DNA of 64,000 nt from Corythucha ciliata (Eukaryota > Arthropoda > Insecta > Hemiptera > Tingidae). The stretch is taken from contig CM075941.1 in the NCBI GenBank assembly GCA_038030265.1, forward strand, positions 18,786,001-18,850,000. Reading direction: 5' to 3'. The notes below the pieces were generated by a model that had not been told where the DNA came from, did no database searches, and saw only the letters and a program-made list of their open reading frames with translations. Shown here piece after piece: positions 1 through 11,759 of this stretch (its first letter is position 1; every line of letters starts with the position of its first letter). Both the position numbers and the translations under genes were made by a program.

Positions 1-1320
1 AATTATTTGCTGCTGTATCCGAAATTGATTCGCTGCCGTATCTTTTCATTAAAAGAACCCTAGTAGTCAAAAACAAGTTAATAAAATGGTCTTTTGTATC
101 AATTTGGATACTTTTTTGTTTAATGAGCGAAAATTCGTTGATTGACAATAGAGATGAGCATTTCTAAGGCCAATGGAATCACTTGAGCTTCTGGAATGTC
201 AATTTCCTTTTCTAGATTAGGCAATAACCTTCACGACACAACTTGTATTTATCCCTCAACACCCCCTATCCATCTGAAGAAAGCATTGCTTTTGTAACTG
301 CGCAATATAACTTGTGATTTGAGTCGTATAAAAAATTTTTACGTTGCTTCTGTAATTGTTATTTTATTAACTTATTTAATTTTATTGTCAAAAATAAGAA
401 AATGTGGCAACAACGATCCCACTCGATTCAGCCCGAAAAGTCAGCGGTCGCGACGCCTCGGCCCCGGAGGCCTTGTACTCTGAGAAGTCTCCGTCTCCCC
501 ACTTTCGAGCCAAAAGCTTACGAAACTTTCCTTTTTTTTCGTAAAGGTTACCCAAAGTCTCGCGGGGGCCTTGATTCGCGAATCCAGCGTATAGGCATTT
601 TTATATACATGTAATATTTATGGCCGTGTTTTATTTGGATATAATCCTCAGGTTCGGCTACTATTTTTTTTTTTTCAGTTGAGTAATTATTTTCGACACA
701 AAAGGCTTCATGTAACCAGAAAAAAGAAGGTGCGATCGTCAAGATTAAGATTTTATTGTTCTTCCTCTTTCAATCTGAAATGAATCAGTTCATCTACAAT
801 TCTCACGGCAGACTTTTGTAAAACGTTTAAAACAGAATTTGTTATTTTTAAAGCATGTCTTAACTCCTCCAGTGAAAGTTTCTACACCCCGAAACTTTCC
901 TCGCCTTTTCAATCAAGCCATTTACACTTCATTCATGCAAGATCAAATATCGACGAAATGGAGAAACCCTCGCATATTTTACATTAGTTACCGGATATAG
1001 TGGCGGGTGTAAATCCTGAAAAATGTGAAAAGGTCGACGACCCTTTATTGTGCCCTTAGTCTTGTTAGGCCAAGTCTTTTTTTTAGTTCAGCCGTCATGA
1101 CTATACACATGGGTACGGAAATACGCCATCTTGAGCCCCTCGTTCATCAATATACGATGATATTATATATTATAAGACGGTGTGGTAGTAATCCTTGTGA
1201 GCTATACGTCGACAGCTGATATCAGTTGATTGACGAGCTACTCGAAACTCTACGAAACACAACTTAACGAATAAAAAGGACAGGAAAAAACGTTTTCTTT
1301 TCACTTCATTGTTTTATTTA
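1..1320. other. unique AT-rich DNA, no gene seen
   Basis: No reading frame with protein-like composition, no RNA gene and no repeat array was recognised. Short open frames here have low-complexity or shifting composition and no recognisable domain. Confidence 0.5.
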
Positions 1321-1335
1321 GCCAAAGCTGAGCTA

Positions 1336-1400
1336 TGGGCTTCAACCAATCAGAGCGCTCCGAGTGCTCAGCGCGGAGCACTCTGATTGATTGAAGCCCA
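1336..1400. repeat. short perfect-looking inverted repeat
   Basis: TGGGCTTCAACCAATCAGAG is mirrored by CTCTGATTGATTGAAGCCCA, with a GC-rich centre that is itself symmetric (GAGTGCTCAGCGCGGAGCACT, read as AGTGCTC/GAGCACT). It would fold as a 65 nt hairpin. It could be a tiny MITE or a foldback remnant. No clear target duplication was seen. Confidence 0.55.
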
Positions 1401-1699
1401 CAGTTCAACTTTTTAAAGCGTGCACGTGAAGGCGGCTTTAGGACTCGTTTTTAAACTCTAACCCATGTCGAAGAACGTAAGGCGAGACCCGCGCGATTTT
1501 AGCGTTTAGATCAGGTTAAGCGTTTGTATAGCGCAGGTGCGCGATTTTCGTCGAAAACGCACCGGCACATATACAACACTACGATCGTTTTCCCCCCCTC
1601 TCCCCCCACCACTCCGTTTATTGTAGGTCCTTGCTCTAATCGAGAAGCGCGATTTTCAAGCGGCCAGACATTTATAAAAAGCGCTGATTCGGGAAAAAA

Positions 1700-2440
1700 G
1701 GTAAGGAAATCTAAAATTGAGAAAATTCTATAATTCGCAGCTAACATTGAGAAAACGTCTCGCGTTTTTTGGAAGCATCGTAGCAGCAAAATGTTTCAGG
1801 AAAACGCTCACTCGCGGTCACAATCGAGACAAAGCGCTCGTTCGCAGCTATAAAATTTTTAAAAAAACGCTTTTCCTCGGCTAAAATCGATAAAGTCACA
1901 AATTCATGGCTAAAAAATTGATAGCGTTTTCCATTAGCACAAAAATCAGCGATGCAGCAATTCATTTCCACCTGCCCTCTCTTAATTAAAACATATGTTA
2001 ACGGTGAAGACGGGTGGAAATTGAATGCTCCAGAAAAGAATTTTATGCAAATGGAAAACGTCAAAAATGAAAGCGATACACAGCTAAAATGGAGAAAACA
2101 CGATAATTCGCGGCTAAAACTGTGAAAATGCTAATTCGCGGTTTTTGGGGATACTTTTGTGGCCAAAATTGAGACAGCACTAATTCGCCAAGTGGAAGAA
2201 ACGTATTGGCTGAAATTGAGAGTAGACAAAAAAAAACTAATAAAGCGCCATACAAACGTTTTCAAGTCAGAAAATGGCAAAATTCACAGCTGAAATTAAG
2301 AATACTCTCATTCACGGTGTGTCGTGGGAACTTCGACACTGATAAAATTAGCGGCTAAAACGGAGAAAAACGCCAATTCGTGGTTTCTGGTGGCAGGTTG
2401 TAGGCTAAAATTGATAAAAAGCTCTAATAGCTCAGTAAAA
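1700..2440 (+). repeat. family I degenerate ~29 bp repeat array
   Basis: Repeated units of the form GCTAATTCGCGGC followed by TAAAATTGAGAAAA appear every ~29-40 bases with heavy divergence. A foldback element (1923-2061) interrupts the array. The core shared with the other families is AAATTG. Confidence 0.75.
1923..2061. mobile_element. foldback MITE, family F copy A
   Basis: The element begins AGCGTTTTCCATTAGCA and ends TATGCAAATGGAAAACG, which is inverted. Its inner arms are TTTCCACCTG and GACGGGTGGAAA. The same inner arms occur at 33.6, 33.9 and 37.2 kb. It is inserted in a family I array. No clear target duplication was found. Confidence 0.65.
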
Positions 2441-2452
2441 TAAGGTGTCGAA

Positions 2453-2770
2453 GGTTGCAGTAATTAGGGTAGACGATTTTTTTGTTTCATGTTGTAGGGG
2501 TGGTGTAGGTATTATGTGTTCAAATCGTTGACCTCGAAAAACTTCGGGATCATCCTTGAATTCGGGAAAGACGGCGACATTTTTGGATGTTTTTCGGGTT
2601 TAGGCACTTTTTTTGCTTAAGTAGCCATTTTTCGGCTGTGACTGCGAAGTAACATTTCAAAGCAGACAAAATTTCCGACAAAACTAGTCCAAAGCGGGAT
2701 CTGGAGGTATCGCAGATTCCAAGATAGAGATCGTCAAATGTGGGATAAATTTTCAAAATTGACAAATGAT
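2453..2770 (-). repeat. repeat R2, minus copy
   Basis: On the minus strand this block aligns along its length with 5213-5524 on the plus strand. Shared stretches include TTTGACGA.CT.TATCTTGGAA, CCGAAAAATGGCTA, GGATGATCCCGA and TCTACCCTAATTA.TGCAACC. Both copies also translate into similar peptides: the minus copy reads FDDLYLG and AEKWL, the plus copy FDELYLG and TEKWL. That could mean former coding sequence or simply shared DNA. It looks like an interspersed repeat of unknown class, and its downstream side abuts a family I array. Confidence 0.65.
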
Positions 2771-3234
2771 GTTGATGTTTCTATGTCTTCATCATCTGTA
2801 ACCATTTGGAATCATTTAATGGTCAAAAGGTTCACGTCCTTCAGATTTAGGCTAAACGTTCCAACAAACAACAGGCAGAACGGTAACTGTCACCCAAGAA
2901 GCTCCGTATAACATTCCGTGTTGATGAATTCTTTGTTGATAGATGTAGTTCACAATTGCATTAGTAGGAACGGTCATTACTTACTCGTAGTAATAAATAT
3001 TATCGGTTTTCGTTACTCGTAACCACGTGGGATTCTTTTAATGGCCGTTCTCACAAAATTAGACCAGGACGACTTCTGTAACCCCAATGTTTTGATAACT
3101 ACAATATTAATAGGTATAATTAGTTATCAGCATTTCGTCCTTTATAGGAAGTAGATCACAAACGCATGTAACTCATAATTGTGACTGAAAATGTCTGATA
3201 AACTGAATCTGTCGAAAGTAATATAAAATATAAT
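2771..3234. other. unique DNA, nothing recognised
   Basis: AT-rich spacer between repeat R2 and the Cys-rich exon. No motif was recognised. Confidence 0.4.
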
Positions 3235-3588
3235 TCAATCCACTTTTTTTCTCTTGGAAGAGCCTGACAGAGGACGCGTCTTTTTGACACTTGTAACGTC
3301 GTCTATAAAAAATGTCGAAATGTCTTCCGTGTCGCCTTTTATATCCGTCGGGTCTTCTACATGTATATCTACACAGTCAAACTCCATGAGTGGGTCCGGC
3401 CGATTCTCACATGACTCGCCACTGCAATTAATGCAGACCGTAGAACACTTGAGGCCGGCTTTTCTGCACCCACATGCATCGGTAAAACCCTTCTTACAGG
3501 CACGGGAAACCATCTTCAAGAGTAGGGAGGGAGCCGGATCATTAGACACTTGTGAAAGCCCGAATCCTATATCGAAAGCCCAAACTCA
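3235..3588 (-). CDS. Cys-rich (CXC-like) C-terminal exon
   Basis: This minus-strand open frame ends with a lysine-rich tail and a stop at its low-coordinate end. The first ~100 residues from a GTG at 3549 contain the dense cysteine motif CGCRKAGLKC-(5)-C-x2-C-x4-C. It resembles the short Tesmin/TSO1-type or metallothionein-like cysteine clusters at the C-terminal end of many uncharacterised arthropod proteins, several of which are linked to mobile DNA. After the cluster come an acidic stretch and a basic tail (KRKK). No ATG precedes it. The frame stays open upstream to about 3588, where an in-frame TGA stops it, so it is probably a last exon entered by splicing, or a 5'-truncated relic. The rest of the gene was not found at higher coordinates. 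The function is not known from this sequence. The cysteine cluster is clearly non-random and suggests metal binding (inference). Confidence 0.5.
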
Positions 3589-3589
3589 A

Positions 3590-4530
3590 CGGTGACTGTC
3601 ACATTTACCATAGCAGAGAAAATGATAGCTGTCGAAAGCCGGGGAAATTTGGGCTTTCAGTGGTGGATGTTATTTTTATGCAGGGTGGAAGGGAATAAGT
3701 GTGACAAAAATGTTTGGGTGATAGTAGGCCTCATTTGCGACCGAAATCACCATATACACCACGGTCCGAAAATCAAAACCCTTCGAGAAATGATTTTTCT
3801 AACGATTTTTAAGGCTTACATCATTTTTTTTGACTAACGGCGGGAAACTCGCATTCAATTTGAATTTTTGCAACTTTTGGTGATGTATTCGGGAAGAGCA
3901 CACTATTTTCTGTCAGGATTAGCCATTTTCGATAGACGTTAACTATTTTATGTGCCCTTAAATGCGGCTCAAAGTCGTGCAAATCGGGGAATTTATTTTT
4001 TTCAAAAATAGTCAGCCCCCGTTTGTCCACTCGAAATCTGAGTGTACGGACAACCCGTGATTCAGAAAAACATCTTCAAAATGTCCTTTACAAAAATAGC
4101 CATAAGCGTTTTCTTCGTTGTTTGGTGATTTTTCGTCAGAAATGACGATTTCTTAGAAAAAATAATGATTTTTCTCTTCAAACTCGCTTGTTTTGACCTG
4201 AAAAATTTGAACAATTTTTGTGATTTCAACGTGATAAAAAGCACTAAAACCTTATCCAAAGCTATACGTTGAATCAAACTGATTATGCCCGCCTACCAAA
4301 GTAACAAAAATGTCGCTCCGGCAGCTGGGGTGTTTGATAGAGTACATTTCACGAAATACGAATTTCGTTAATTTAACTTAATTAGCGATTATTCAGCAAG
4401 AATGGTTATGAAAATGTAGAGTAACAAAGTTAAATGTTAATTAATGCCAAATAATAGCTAAATAACTAAAAACGTCGAAACTTGTAGTAGTGTAATGCAC
4501 TTAACCCGACAGCCAGCGGAAATCAACACC
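3590..4530. other. unique AT-rich DNA, no gene seen
   Basis: AT-rich sequence with no recognised motif, array or inverted repeat. Short open frames are not protein-like. Confidence 0.4.
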
Positions 4531-4532
4531 AT

Positions 4533-4844
4533 TTAGATATTCAACTTATGGCGACAATTAAACTGGGCTTTCAATTTGTGCGCACCGTATATTAATTGGT
4601 CCATCATGATCTCTCTCAGATGATCGAAAATCCGTATCGAGAGCAGTGCATAAAAATATGCTGCATGTCTTTCAGTGTGAGACCTTACCTTTTTAATAAG
4701 GTATACGCCACAAACTCTGTTATTATATCTCACGATTATACGACACATTAGTCCCTCGGACCAAATTAGATGTTCGGAAGCAGGGTACCTGGGGATTTTA
4801 GGATCGACTTTCCTGTCTCGATTTGACTGTTTTCCTGAGAGCAC
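4533..4844 (-). CDS. unrecognised 103-codon open frame
   Basis: An open frame on the minus strand. Composition is mixed enough to be a protein (contains YNNRVCGVYLIKK and LLSIRIFDHLREIMMDQL), but I recognise no family. The start is arbitrary and no neighbour supports it. It may be an exon or an old transposon fragment, or chance. It sits between unique DNA and a hAT-like terminus. Confidence 0.15.
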   Translation of the reverse strand: MLSGKQSNRDRKVDPKIPRYPASEHLIWSEGLMCRIIVRYNNRVCGVYLIKKVRSHTERHAAYFYALLSIRIFDHLREIMMDQLIYGAHKLKAQFNCRHKLNI

Positions 4845-4974
4845 TGTGTCATGCTCTCTCTGAAATTTTAAATGGGTGAATGAAATAATAAACTTGAACT
4901 ATGCAGTCTTACGCGAATCAATTAAGTAACGGTAGCATAAACATAAAATAGTGGGGAGGGCACGACCCTTTAGG

Positions 4975-5062
4975 ACAAAATTATGGGTCGCGACCCAAGT
5001 GTGGATAAAAGACGGCGACCCAGCCAGGAAAAGCCCGCGACTCATAGGCTGAAAACCACTAT
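4975..5062 (-). mobile_element. hAT-like transposon end
   Basis: Read on the minus strand it begins TAGTGGTTTTCAGCC and then carries repeated GGGTCGC / GGTCGCGACCC boxes. That is the typical architecture of many hAT termini (CAGTGGTTCTCAACC followed by GGGTCGCGACCC). Only one end is recognisable, so the other boundary and any 8 bp duplication are undefined. Confidence 0.4.
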
Positions 5063-5212
5063 CAAACCCAACCAATATCAAAATATTTGATACAACAAGT
5101 CGTTTGGCCTCATTTTTGAAGATTCAGTCTAGTCTAGCAAAATAATTAGTATGTACTATCATGATCATTAAAGGTTTCTACAATGTCACAGCTAACGAAA
5201 ACGAAGAACCGC

Positions 5213-5524
5213 ATAGACAGAATTTCGAAGTTTTGACAAATTTGCCTAAATTTGACGAGCTGTATCTTGGAAACGGTAATACATTTAGAACCCGCTTAAT
5301 GCTGGTTTTCTCAACTTTAAAAAGTTACTTCGAAGCCTCAACCGAAAAATGGCTAGTTTAGCGTGAAAGAGCCAAAACCCCCAAAAAGTCCCGAATTTTT
5401 GTGGTTTTTCGAGTATTCCAGGATGATCCCGATGTCTTTCGAGGTCAACAATTTGAACACGTCATACCAGCACCATCCCAGACAATATAAAATTAAAAAA
5501 TCATCTACCCTAATTATTGCAACC
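5213..5524 (+). repeat. repeat R2, plus copy
   Basis: Partner of the minus copy at 2453-2770 (see there). It encodes a similar short peptide ending TEKWL. It is followed after ~40 bases, which are also similar between the two copies, by a family I array. Confidence 0.65.
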
Positions 5525-5564
5525 TGACCCCCATTTTTAGTTCTTATTTTACTGGACTACTAAT

Positions 5565-6760
5565 TAATGGCTATAAAATTGAAGGAAAAAAAACAGTCTA
5601 GCCATTTTGAAGACGTTTTCACGCCAAAACGCTCATTTAGTAATAAAATCGAGAAAAATATTGATTAATATTGAGACAAAGTGATAATTCACAACTGAAT
5701 TTGATAAAAACGTTATTTAGCGGCTAAAATTGAGGAGAAACGCTAACTCTTGGTCATATGGTCCCAGTTTTATTCTTTTGCCAAAAAAATCCATTTCTTA
5801 AGATATTTCTATGATCACGGATGAGGTGATAACATTTCAACAAAGGTTGCACAAGGTTATAGCAAACTGACATGTAAAAAACTTTTCATGTCAGTTTTAA
5901 ACCTTTACTGTACAGTTTTCAAAACTGAAGCTATAAAGTACCAGGTTATGAAAAATTCAACTTACTGGAGTTATTAAGTTATCGTAATGGGCAACTAACG
6001 AAGCAGGTAGCGCGAAAAAGACATTTTAACGCTCATTTCCTGCCAAAATCGATGCAGCGAAAAATCGCTATTTCGCGGCTAATTTTGAAACAACGCGCTA
6101 CACTACGGCTAAAATTTAGAAAAATGTACAACCCGTAGCTAAAATTGAGTAGTAAACGTTATTTTTAGCGGTTCAAATTGAGGGAAATCTCAAATTCATG
6201 GCTACAAAGGGAAGTAATCGCTAATATAAGCGGCTGAAATTAAGAAACACGCTAATTTACAGCTATAGCATTGAGAAAAGTGCAAAGTGACGGCTAAAAT
6301 TGGGGGAGGAACGCTCTTTAATGGCTAAAATTGAGAACACCCCAATGCGCAGTTTCTGAAGTCGACTTCGAGGAATCATTTAAGAAAAAGCGAAAACTCG
6401 CGGTTATCGCGGGCCACTTTGTGTCTCAAAGTGCGACAAAAAGCACTAATTCGTGGATAAAAGTCCAAAAAATCGCCAAGTCGTGACTAATTAACAGCTG
6501 TAATGCACTTGAAAAAGCGTTAATTCACATCCAAAATTCACCAATTCAAAAAACGCCAATTGGCTGTTTTTTTGGAGGCATATTTGAGCTAAAAAGAAGA
6601 AAAAATGCTAATTTGCGGGTTTTGAGAAAATCCGCTAATTAGAGGTTAAAATGGAGCACGGTAAAAATTGAGAATAAGTCAATCCAATGGTTTCAGGAGG
6701 ACATTTTTGGGCTAAACTTGAATGCAAAGAAAAAATTATCGAATTTCAGGGCTGGATTTT
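5565..6760 (+). repeat. family I array, plus orientation
   Basis: Dozens of degenerate units (GCTAATTCGCGGC, CTAAAATTGAGAAA) across 1.2 kb, with unit spacing mostly 28-35 bases. A short hairpin (AACTGACATG...CATGTCAGTT, about 5865-5896) lies inside. The array faces an oppositely oriented one across a ~150 bp AT-rich junction. Confidence 0.8.
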
Positions 6761-6909
6761 GCTTTCATCCGCCCCGGGGATAATTTAATTTTGCCGCGAA
6801 TTTGAAATTTATTCAGATCTTTACAATTTCTTAATGGTTGCAATATAATTGTAATAATTATTATTCTTATATTCTTATATTATTATTCTTTACAATTTCT
6901 TAAAGGCGA
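6761..6909. other. junction between opposed family I arrays
   Basis: AT-rich spacer with TTATATTCTTATATTATTATTCTT-like low-complexity sequence. The repeat orientation switches here from AAATTG to CAATTT. Confidence 0.6.
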
Positions 6910-7700
6910 AAATTTCTTAATTTTACCCGCTAATTAACGATTTTCCTCAATTCCGACCACGAATTTGCGATTTTCTCAATTTTCGTCGCGATCAGCGGTT
7001 TTAACCAGCGAATTAGCTATTTTTCTCAATTTTAGTGTGAGTAAGCGAGTTTTTTATTCATTTTTAGCTGCGAATTAGCGTTTTTATTCAATATTTAGGG
7101 CGGAAATCAACGCTCGAAAGCCGCGAATATGCGTTTTCCTCATTGTTATGCGTGAATGAGCGCTTTTCTGCAACATAACTTTGCTATTAGGGTATAGCGT
7201 GGATTAGCGATTTTGTTCACTTTCATCCATAAAGCAGCCATGATTCAGAAGCAGCGAATTGGCGTTTTTTCCACACTTCAGCGATTCTTCTCAGATTTGA
7301 CAGTGAATTAGCGATTTTCCCCCACGTCTGGGGTTTAGCTATTTTCTCCACTTTTTCGCAAAACCATTAGTGAATTCATCCGTGAATTAGCGTGTTTCGT
7401 AATTTTAGTCGCAAATTACTGCTTTTTAATATTTTAACCGCGATTTTAGCGATTTTTCTCAATTTTTGCACTTTAGCAGTAAAGTAACGTTTTATCCTGC
7501 GAATTAGGTATGTATTTTTCCAATTTCAGCCGCGATTTAGCACTTTTTCTCACTTCTGTCCGTGAATCAGATATTTTTTAATAATTTCAGCAGTTAATTA
7601 GCCATTTATGAAAATCGTTCATTCGCACCTTATACATGTAAAGAAAAACTCTAATTCACGTTGTCTGGATGTAACTTTGTGGCTGCAATTTAGAATACAA
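6910..7700 (-). repeat. family I array, minus orientation
   Basis: Units read TTTTCTCAATTTTAG then CCGCGAATTAGCG, the reverse complement of the family I unit. They are degenerate and ~28-34 bases apart. Confidence 0.8.
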
Positions 7701-10110
7701 GCCTTAATTTAACGCTATGTTTGTATGAATTATATTCAATGTTTAGAGACTAAGGGGCCTCATGGGGATATCTGCCCCGGGATCCAATGGGTGTAGGTCC
7801 GGCCACTGTAATACTACTAAAGAAAGTTATATAAAGCTCATCAAATATCGGGTAATTTGAAATTCGAAATGGCCAATGCCTACCTTAAATCAAAACATAC
7901 TTTTAAGTACGTTAAAATTCGTGGAAATACGAGTAGGTACCCTTGAAGGAAAAGAAGCATATTTTTTTTAAAAAGAGGGGGTTCAGTGTAAGTAGGTCGA
8001 TTGATATAGTGAGATGGTAAGGTGGGATGATGCGCGTGGCTGTTGGCGTGACCTCTCTCTCCAAGCAAAACTCCACGCCACTTCCCGAACTTCTGTAACC
8101 CACCCCGCGACTCCACCACCCACACGGTCCAGGCTAAATCTTCTTCACCGGGCTAACAGTTGTATCAGATTTTTCGACTCACTGCCAAAAAAAGATACGC
8201 GTGGTCGAAGGCGATGTATATGTTTATACCGTAAACACGATACGGACAAATTCGATTAATTTAATCTATTATTGTACAATACACGCTGTACGCGAAAACT
8301 TAAAATCGGGAAACCACCCTAACCCTTTCCCAATACTTTGCTTAACACCATTTTGTTTAATTGGTACATTCCAACATGAACACTTTTTGTTTTCAAAAGG
8401 CCTTGAACTCTCAACCTGGCTTCTTGAAACAAAAACTTTCACTTCTCCAGCAAAAAGTGAATGACGAAGAGAGGAGTTTAAAAAACGAAATTCCTTTAGA
8501 AAAAAATAATTCTTAGTTTTTAACTAGGTTGACGTAACTGAGACGTGTTAAAATGAACTGCACAATGTTACAGTTCTTCTTCATGTCCACATCGTAACCC
8601 GATCCTCTGGCTGGGGAGTACTGACATTTTTGGGCACAATATTACGAGTCGTACTCTACGAATACTTTGATCAAATATGGTCGTCTTCTGAAGCTAATCT
8701 TATACTTATTATAAAATTTCTGAACTGCGTTCTTCGTGTCACGATGGCGCGTCGTGAAAGTCTGTTCGACAGTGACTTAGTTGGACTGTCGGTTAAGACG
8801 TGAACCGTTTCTGCTGCTGTGACTTCCAGCTATTCGGATACATGGGGATACATAATTATGACTGCCTGTGAATGTAATCGAGAAGATGAGCCAAAAGGTT
8901 CAGGCTGGCCTCGTAGGAGGGTGGCTTTCTAAAGTCCCGTCTTTTGCTTAAACATGCAAATCCCCTACAGTTAAAAAAAATCGTACACATCTACAAAAAA
9001 AAAAAAGCAAACTTGAGTGACACTGGTAGTGACAATTGACAAAATTGCTCTCTTCTAGTCGTCTTCATATCTACCGATTCACTTGAGTAGGCCATACAAA
9101 CACACACACAAAAAAGTAAAATTGACGTCATTCGAGTGAAAAAAAAAAAATAATAATCTCAAGGCTCTCTACCCCAAGTGGTGGAAGGAAAGTGAGAGGA
9201 GGGGCACCTGTGGTGGCGTGTGTGAGAGTACGGTTCAATGCCCACTGTCAATGCTCCAGGAACCTGACCTACAAAAACGGGGGTTCGAGAGATTCGCCAA
9301 CAGAGAGACGGCGCGCGCGTAAGAACAGCTTTCACTTTGCCAGAAAAAAAAAAAAAAAAAAACTAAAAAAAGGGGGCATGTACTGTTATGTTATTACGTG
9401 AACGATGTCTAGAAATCAAGCGACCTTAGGTGGAAAACGAGTTGGAAGAACCGAAGGGATGAAGGGACATGCGGACTCAATGAACATTTTTTAAAATCAT
9501 ATCATACCAACACACCGCGTTGCGTTCTCAATAAAAGAGTTCATTTCCTTTGAAAAATCGTTCCACCTTCTGGTAAAAGTGACGTCAGATCCTCTGTACG
9601 AATGAGTCAACGGTAACAGCCCAGATTCTCAGAACAAAGAGAAGGTGGCAAAAACTAACGTAGGTACGCCATGCGGCACACATTGCAGAGTTGTTAGCCA
9701 TTTTTCTCAATGATCAGGTCGTATCTAGACCTGATTATTATCCACGCTTATTTGAGGCAAGAAGCCTCGATAAACAGTAAAAAAAGGGGGGGGGGTTTGC
9801 TATAGGTAGGTACCTTCATTAAAAAGAGATTGACCCCCCCTCCCCATCTGATCACGCATCAGGGGTTCAGGGGCCCACTAAAAGACTCCCCTCGACTCAG
9901 CGCTATAGATAAGAACATGAAGAGTAATTTTGTCGAATGGCTTCTACGTTGAGAATGATCCTCGAGCGGTCTTTAGGGGGTTTGAGCTTAAATTGGACGA
10001 CGGGGGTTTTCGAAACATTGACTTCGAGACTTTGACGCACGCGGACCCCGAAAATTGACCAAAACCAACGACCCCCAGGGCATTGTAGCGGAGACATGCT
10101 GAATTTACCC
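7701..10110. other. unique DNA, no gene seen
   Basis: No convincing coding sequence. It holds poly-A/T runs (e.g. 9341-9361), a short CA-rich run near 9100-9112 and a poly-G run near 9786-9796. Open frames of 60-90 codons overlap on both strands and lack domains. Confidence 0.45.
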
Positions 10111-10119
10111 ATATTGAGC

Positions 10120-11250
10120 CAACTCAGCGAAATATCGTTTCGAAGGAGTCGAACGCGTCAACTTGGTTTTTCGAGTGACCAAAGCCCGAGAAATTGTTTC
10201 TTGAGTGAGCCAATCTCGCTGAAGTGGTTTTGAATGGGCCAACCCTGCGGAATTTTGTTTTTGGAAGAAGAAAGACCCGTGAAATTTACACTTTAAAATG
10301 AGCCAACACCGCGGGGCTGTTTTTTGAATTGATCAACGGAAAGAAATTATGTTTATGTTGCACTGAAATCCAGGAAATTGCTTTTCGGGGTGACACAATA
10401 GTTTTTGATGAGCCCTTCCATCGGAATTCCGTTTTTTATGAACCAACCCTTAAAATATTGCACTTTCAGAGAGCTGGTACCACGTTATTGATTTTAAATG
10501 AGCCTATTCCCCAAAATTGCTTTTTGAATACCCCAGCTGAGTAATATTTTAGTGGTTCATGCTGCGAAACCCACGAAATTGCATTTTTGGGACGTGGGAG
10601 TTTCACAAAATTAGCTTTGAACAGGTCAAATCAAACCCCGCGAAGCTTTGCCGAATCCGTGACCCCTGAAATTATGCTCTTTAAGATTAACCATTCCGGC
10701 AATGCTTTTTGAATATTTCAATTGGTTTTTGAGGCCGCGAACTCATTAAATTGCTTTTAAACGCGAGCCATCGGCCGGCAAATTTGGTTTTTAATGAGCC
10801 AACAGCCCAGTGATTTTTTTTTTTTTTTTCTAGGGGGTCAACCCTGCGGAATTGGTGTTTAAATTAGTCAACGCCGCAAAGTTGCTTTTTAAATGGGCCA
10901 GCCCTTCGAGAGAAAAAATTGTAAGAAACCGTGGACCCGCGAAATTGCCCGTTAAAATAGACAAACACTCGAAATTTCACTTTGGACAAGGGTGAGGGGT
11001 GAAATCTCATGAAGCTGACTTCTTGGGGAGGCAACCCTACGAAATTAGGTAATTGAATAAGCTAAAACTACGAAATAAGGCTGTGAGAGTGCGAAATCCG
11101 TGTGAAATATTTGGATGTTAAAAGAGCCTAACAAGCGGAATTGATTTTTTGACTATGAGTTAATCCCATAAAACCGAATTTTTGAATGGGTCTACCCAAC
11201 GAAATTTGCTATTCAAGGACTCAAGCCCTGTGAAATGGGCTTTTTGAATG
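10120..11250 (+). repeat. family II degenerate ~30 bp repeat array
   Basis: Units of the form GCGAAATTGCTTTTTGAATG followed by AGCCAACCC recur every ~30-60 bases over 1.1 kb, heavily diverged. The shared core is GAAATTG. Confidence 0.75.
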
Positions 11251-11255
11251 GTTAA

Positions 11256-11526
11256 GGCCTCTTACACACGAGGCGGTTGGTTGATTCAACCAAGTTGCCC
11301 AGGAAGAGAGTCGACTGGTTGATGACTGCCGTGTGAAAGGGCAGGCGGATTTTCATTCAACCAAGGGTCTCCTTCCTTTTAGTTGAATCTTGGTTGAGTT
11401 ACTGGACGAGTTGACTGCGTGTGTAAGAGCAGAGATGGTTTCCGTTGAAATGCTTACTCAGTCGGATCCTTGACACCCGCAGAGTAAACTTGCAGAATCA
11501 ACCAACCACCTCGTGTGTAAGAGGCT
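11256..11526. mobile_element. MITE with TWA duplication, PIF/Harbinger-like
   Basis: Long terminal inverted repeats: GGCCTCTTACACACGAGG at the left and CCTCGTGTGTAAGAGGC at the right, extending into GGTTGGTTGATTC / GAATCAACCAACC. It is flanked by TTA/TAA on both sides, consistent with a 3 bp TWA duplication as in PIF/Harbinger elements. There is a one-base asymmetry at the ends. About 270 bp, non-coding, inserted in a family II array. Confidence 0.75.
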
Positions 11527-11645
11527 TAAAAAATCCATGAAATTGAGTACTGTGAGCCACAAAATCCACAAAACTTGGATTTAGAAAGGGCCGAACACCG
11601 TGAAATGGATTCCTTAAAGTGTCAAATATGCAAAGTTTTTGTTGA
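11527..11645 (+). repeat. family II array, continuation
   Basis: A few more family II units after the MITE (AAATCCATGAAATTGAGT, CACCGTGAAATGG), showing the MITE split an existing array. Confidence 0.55.
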
Positions 11646-11759
11646 CAATAGTAAAATCTGATCTGAACGGTAGAGATATACATACAGAGCTGAATCCACA
11701 TTTTTGTGGTAGTTGAACAATCATCATGACTGACCAAGACCTGGCATGGCTCCAAGTTG

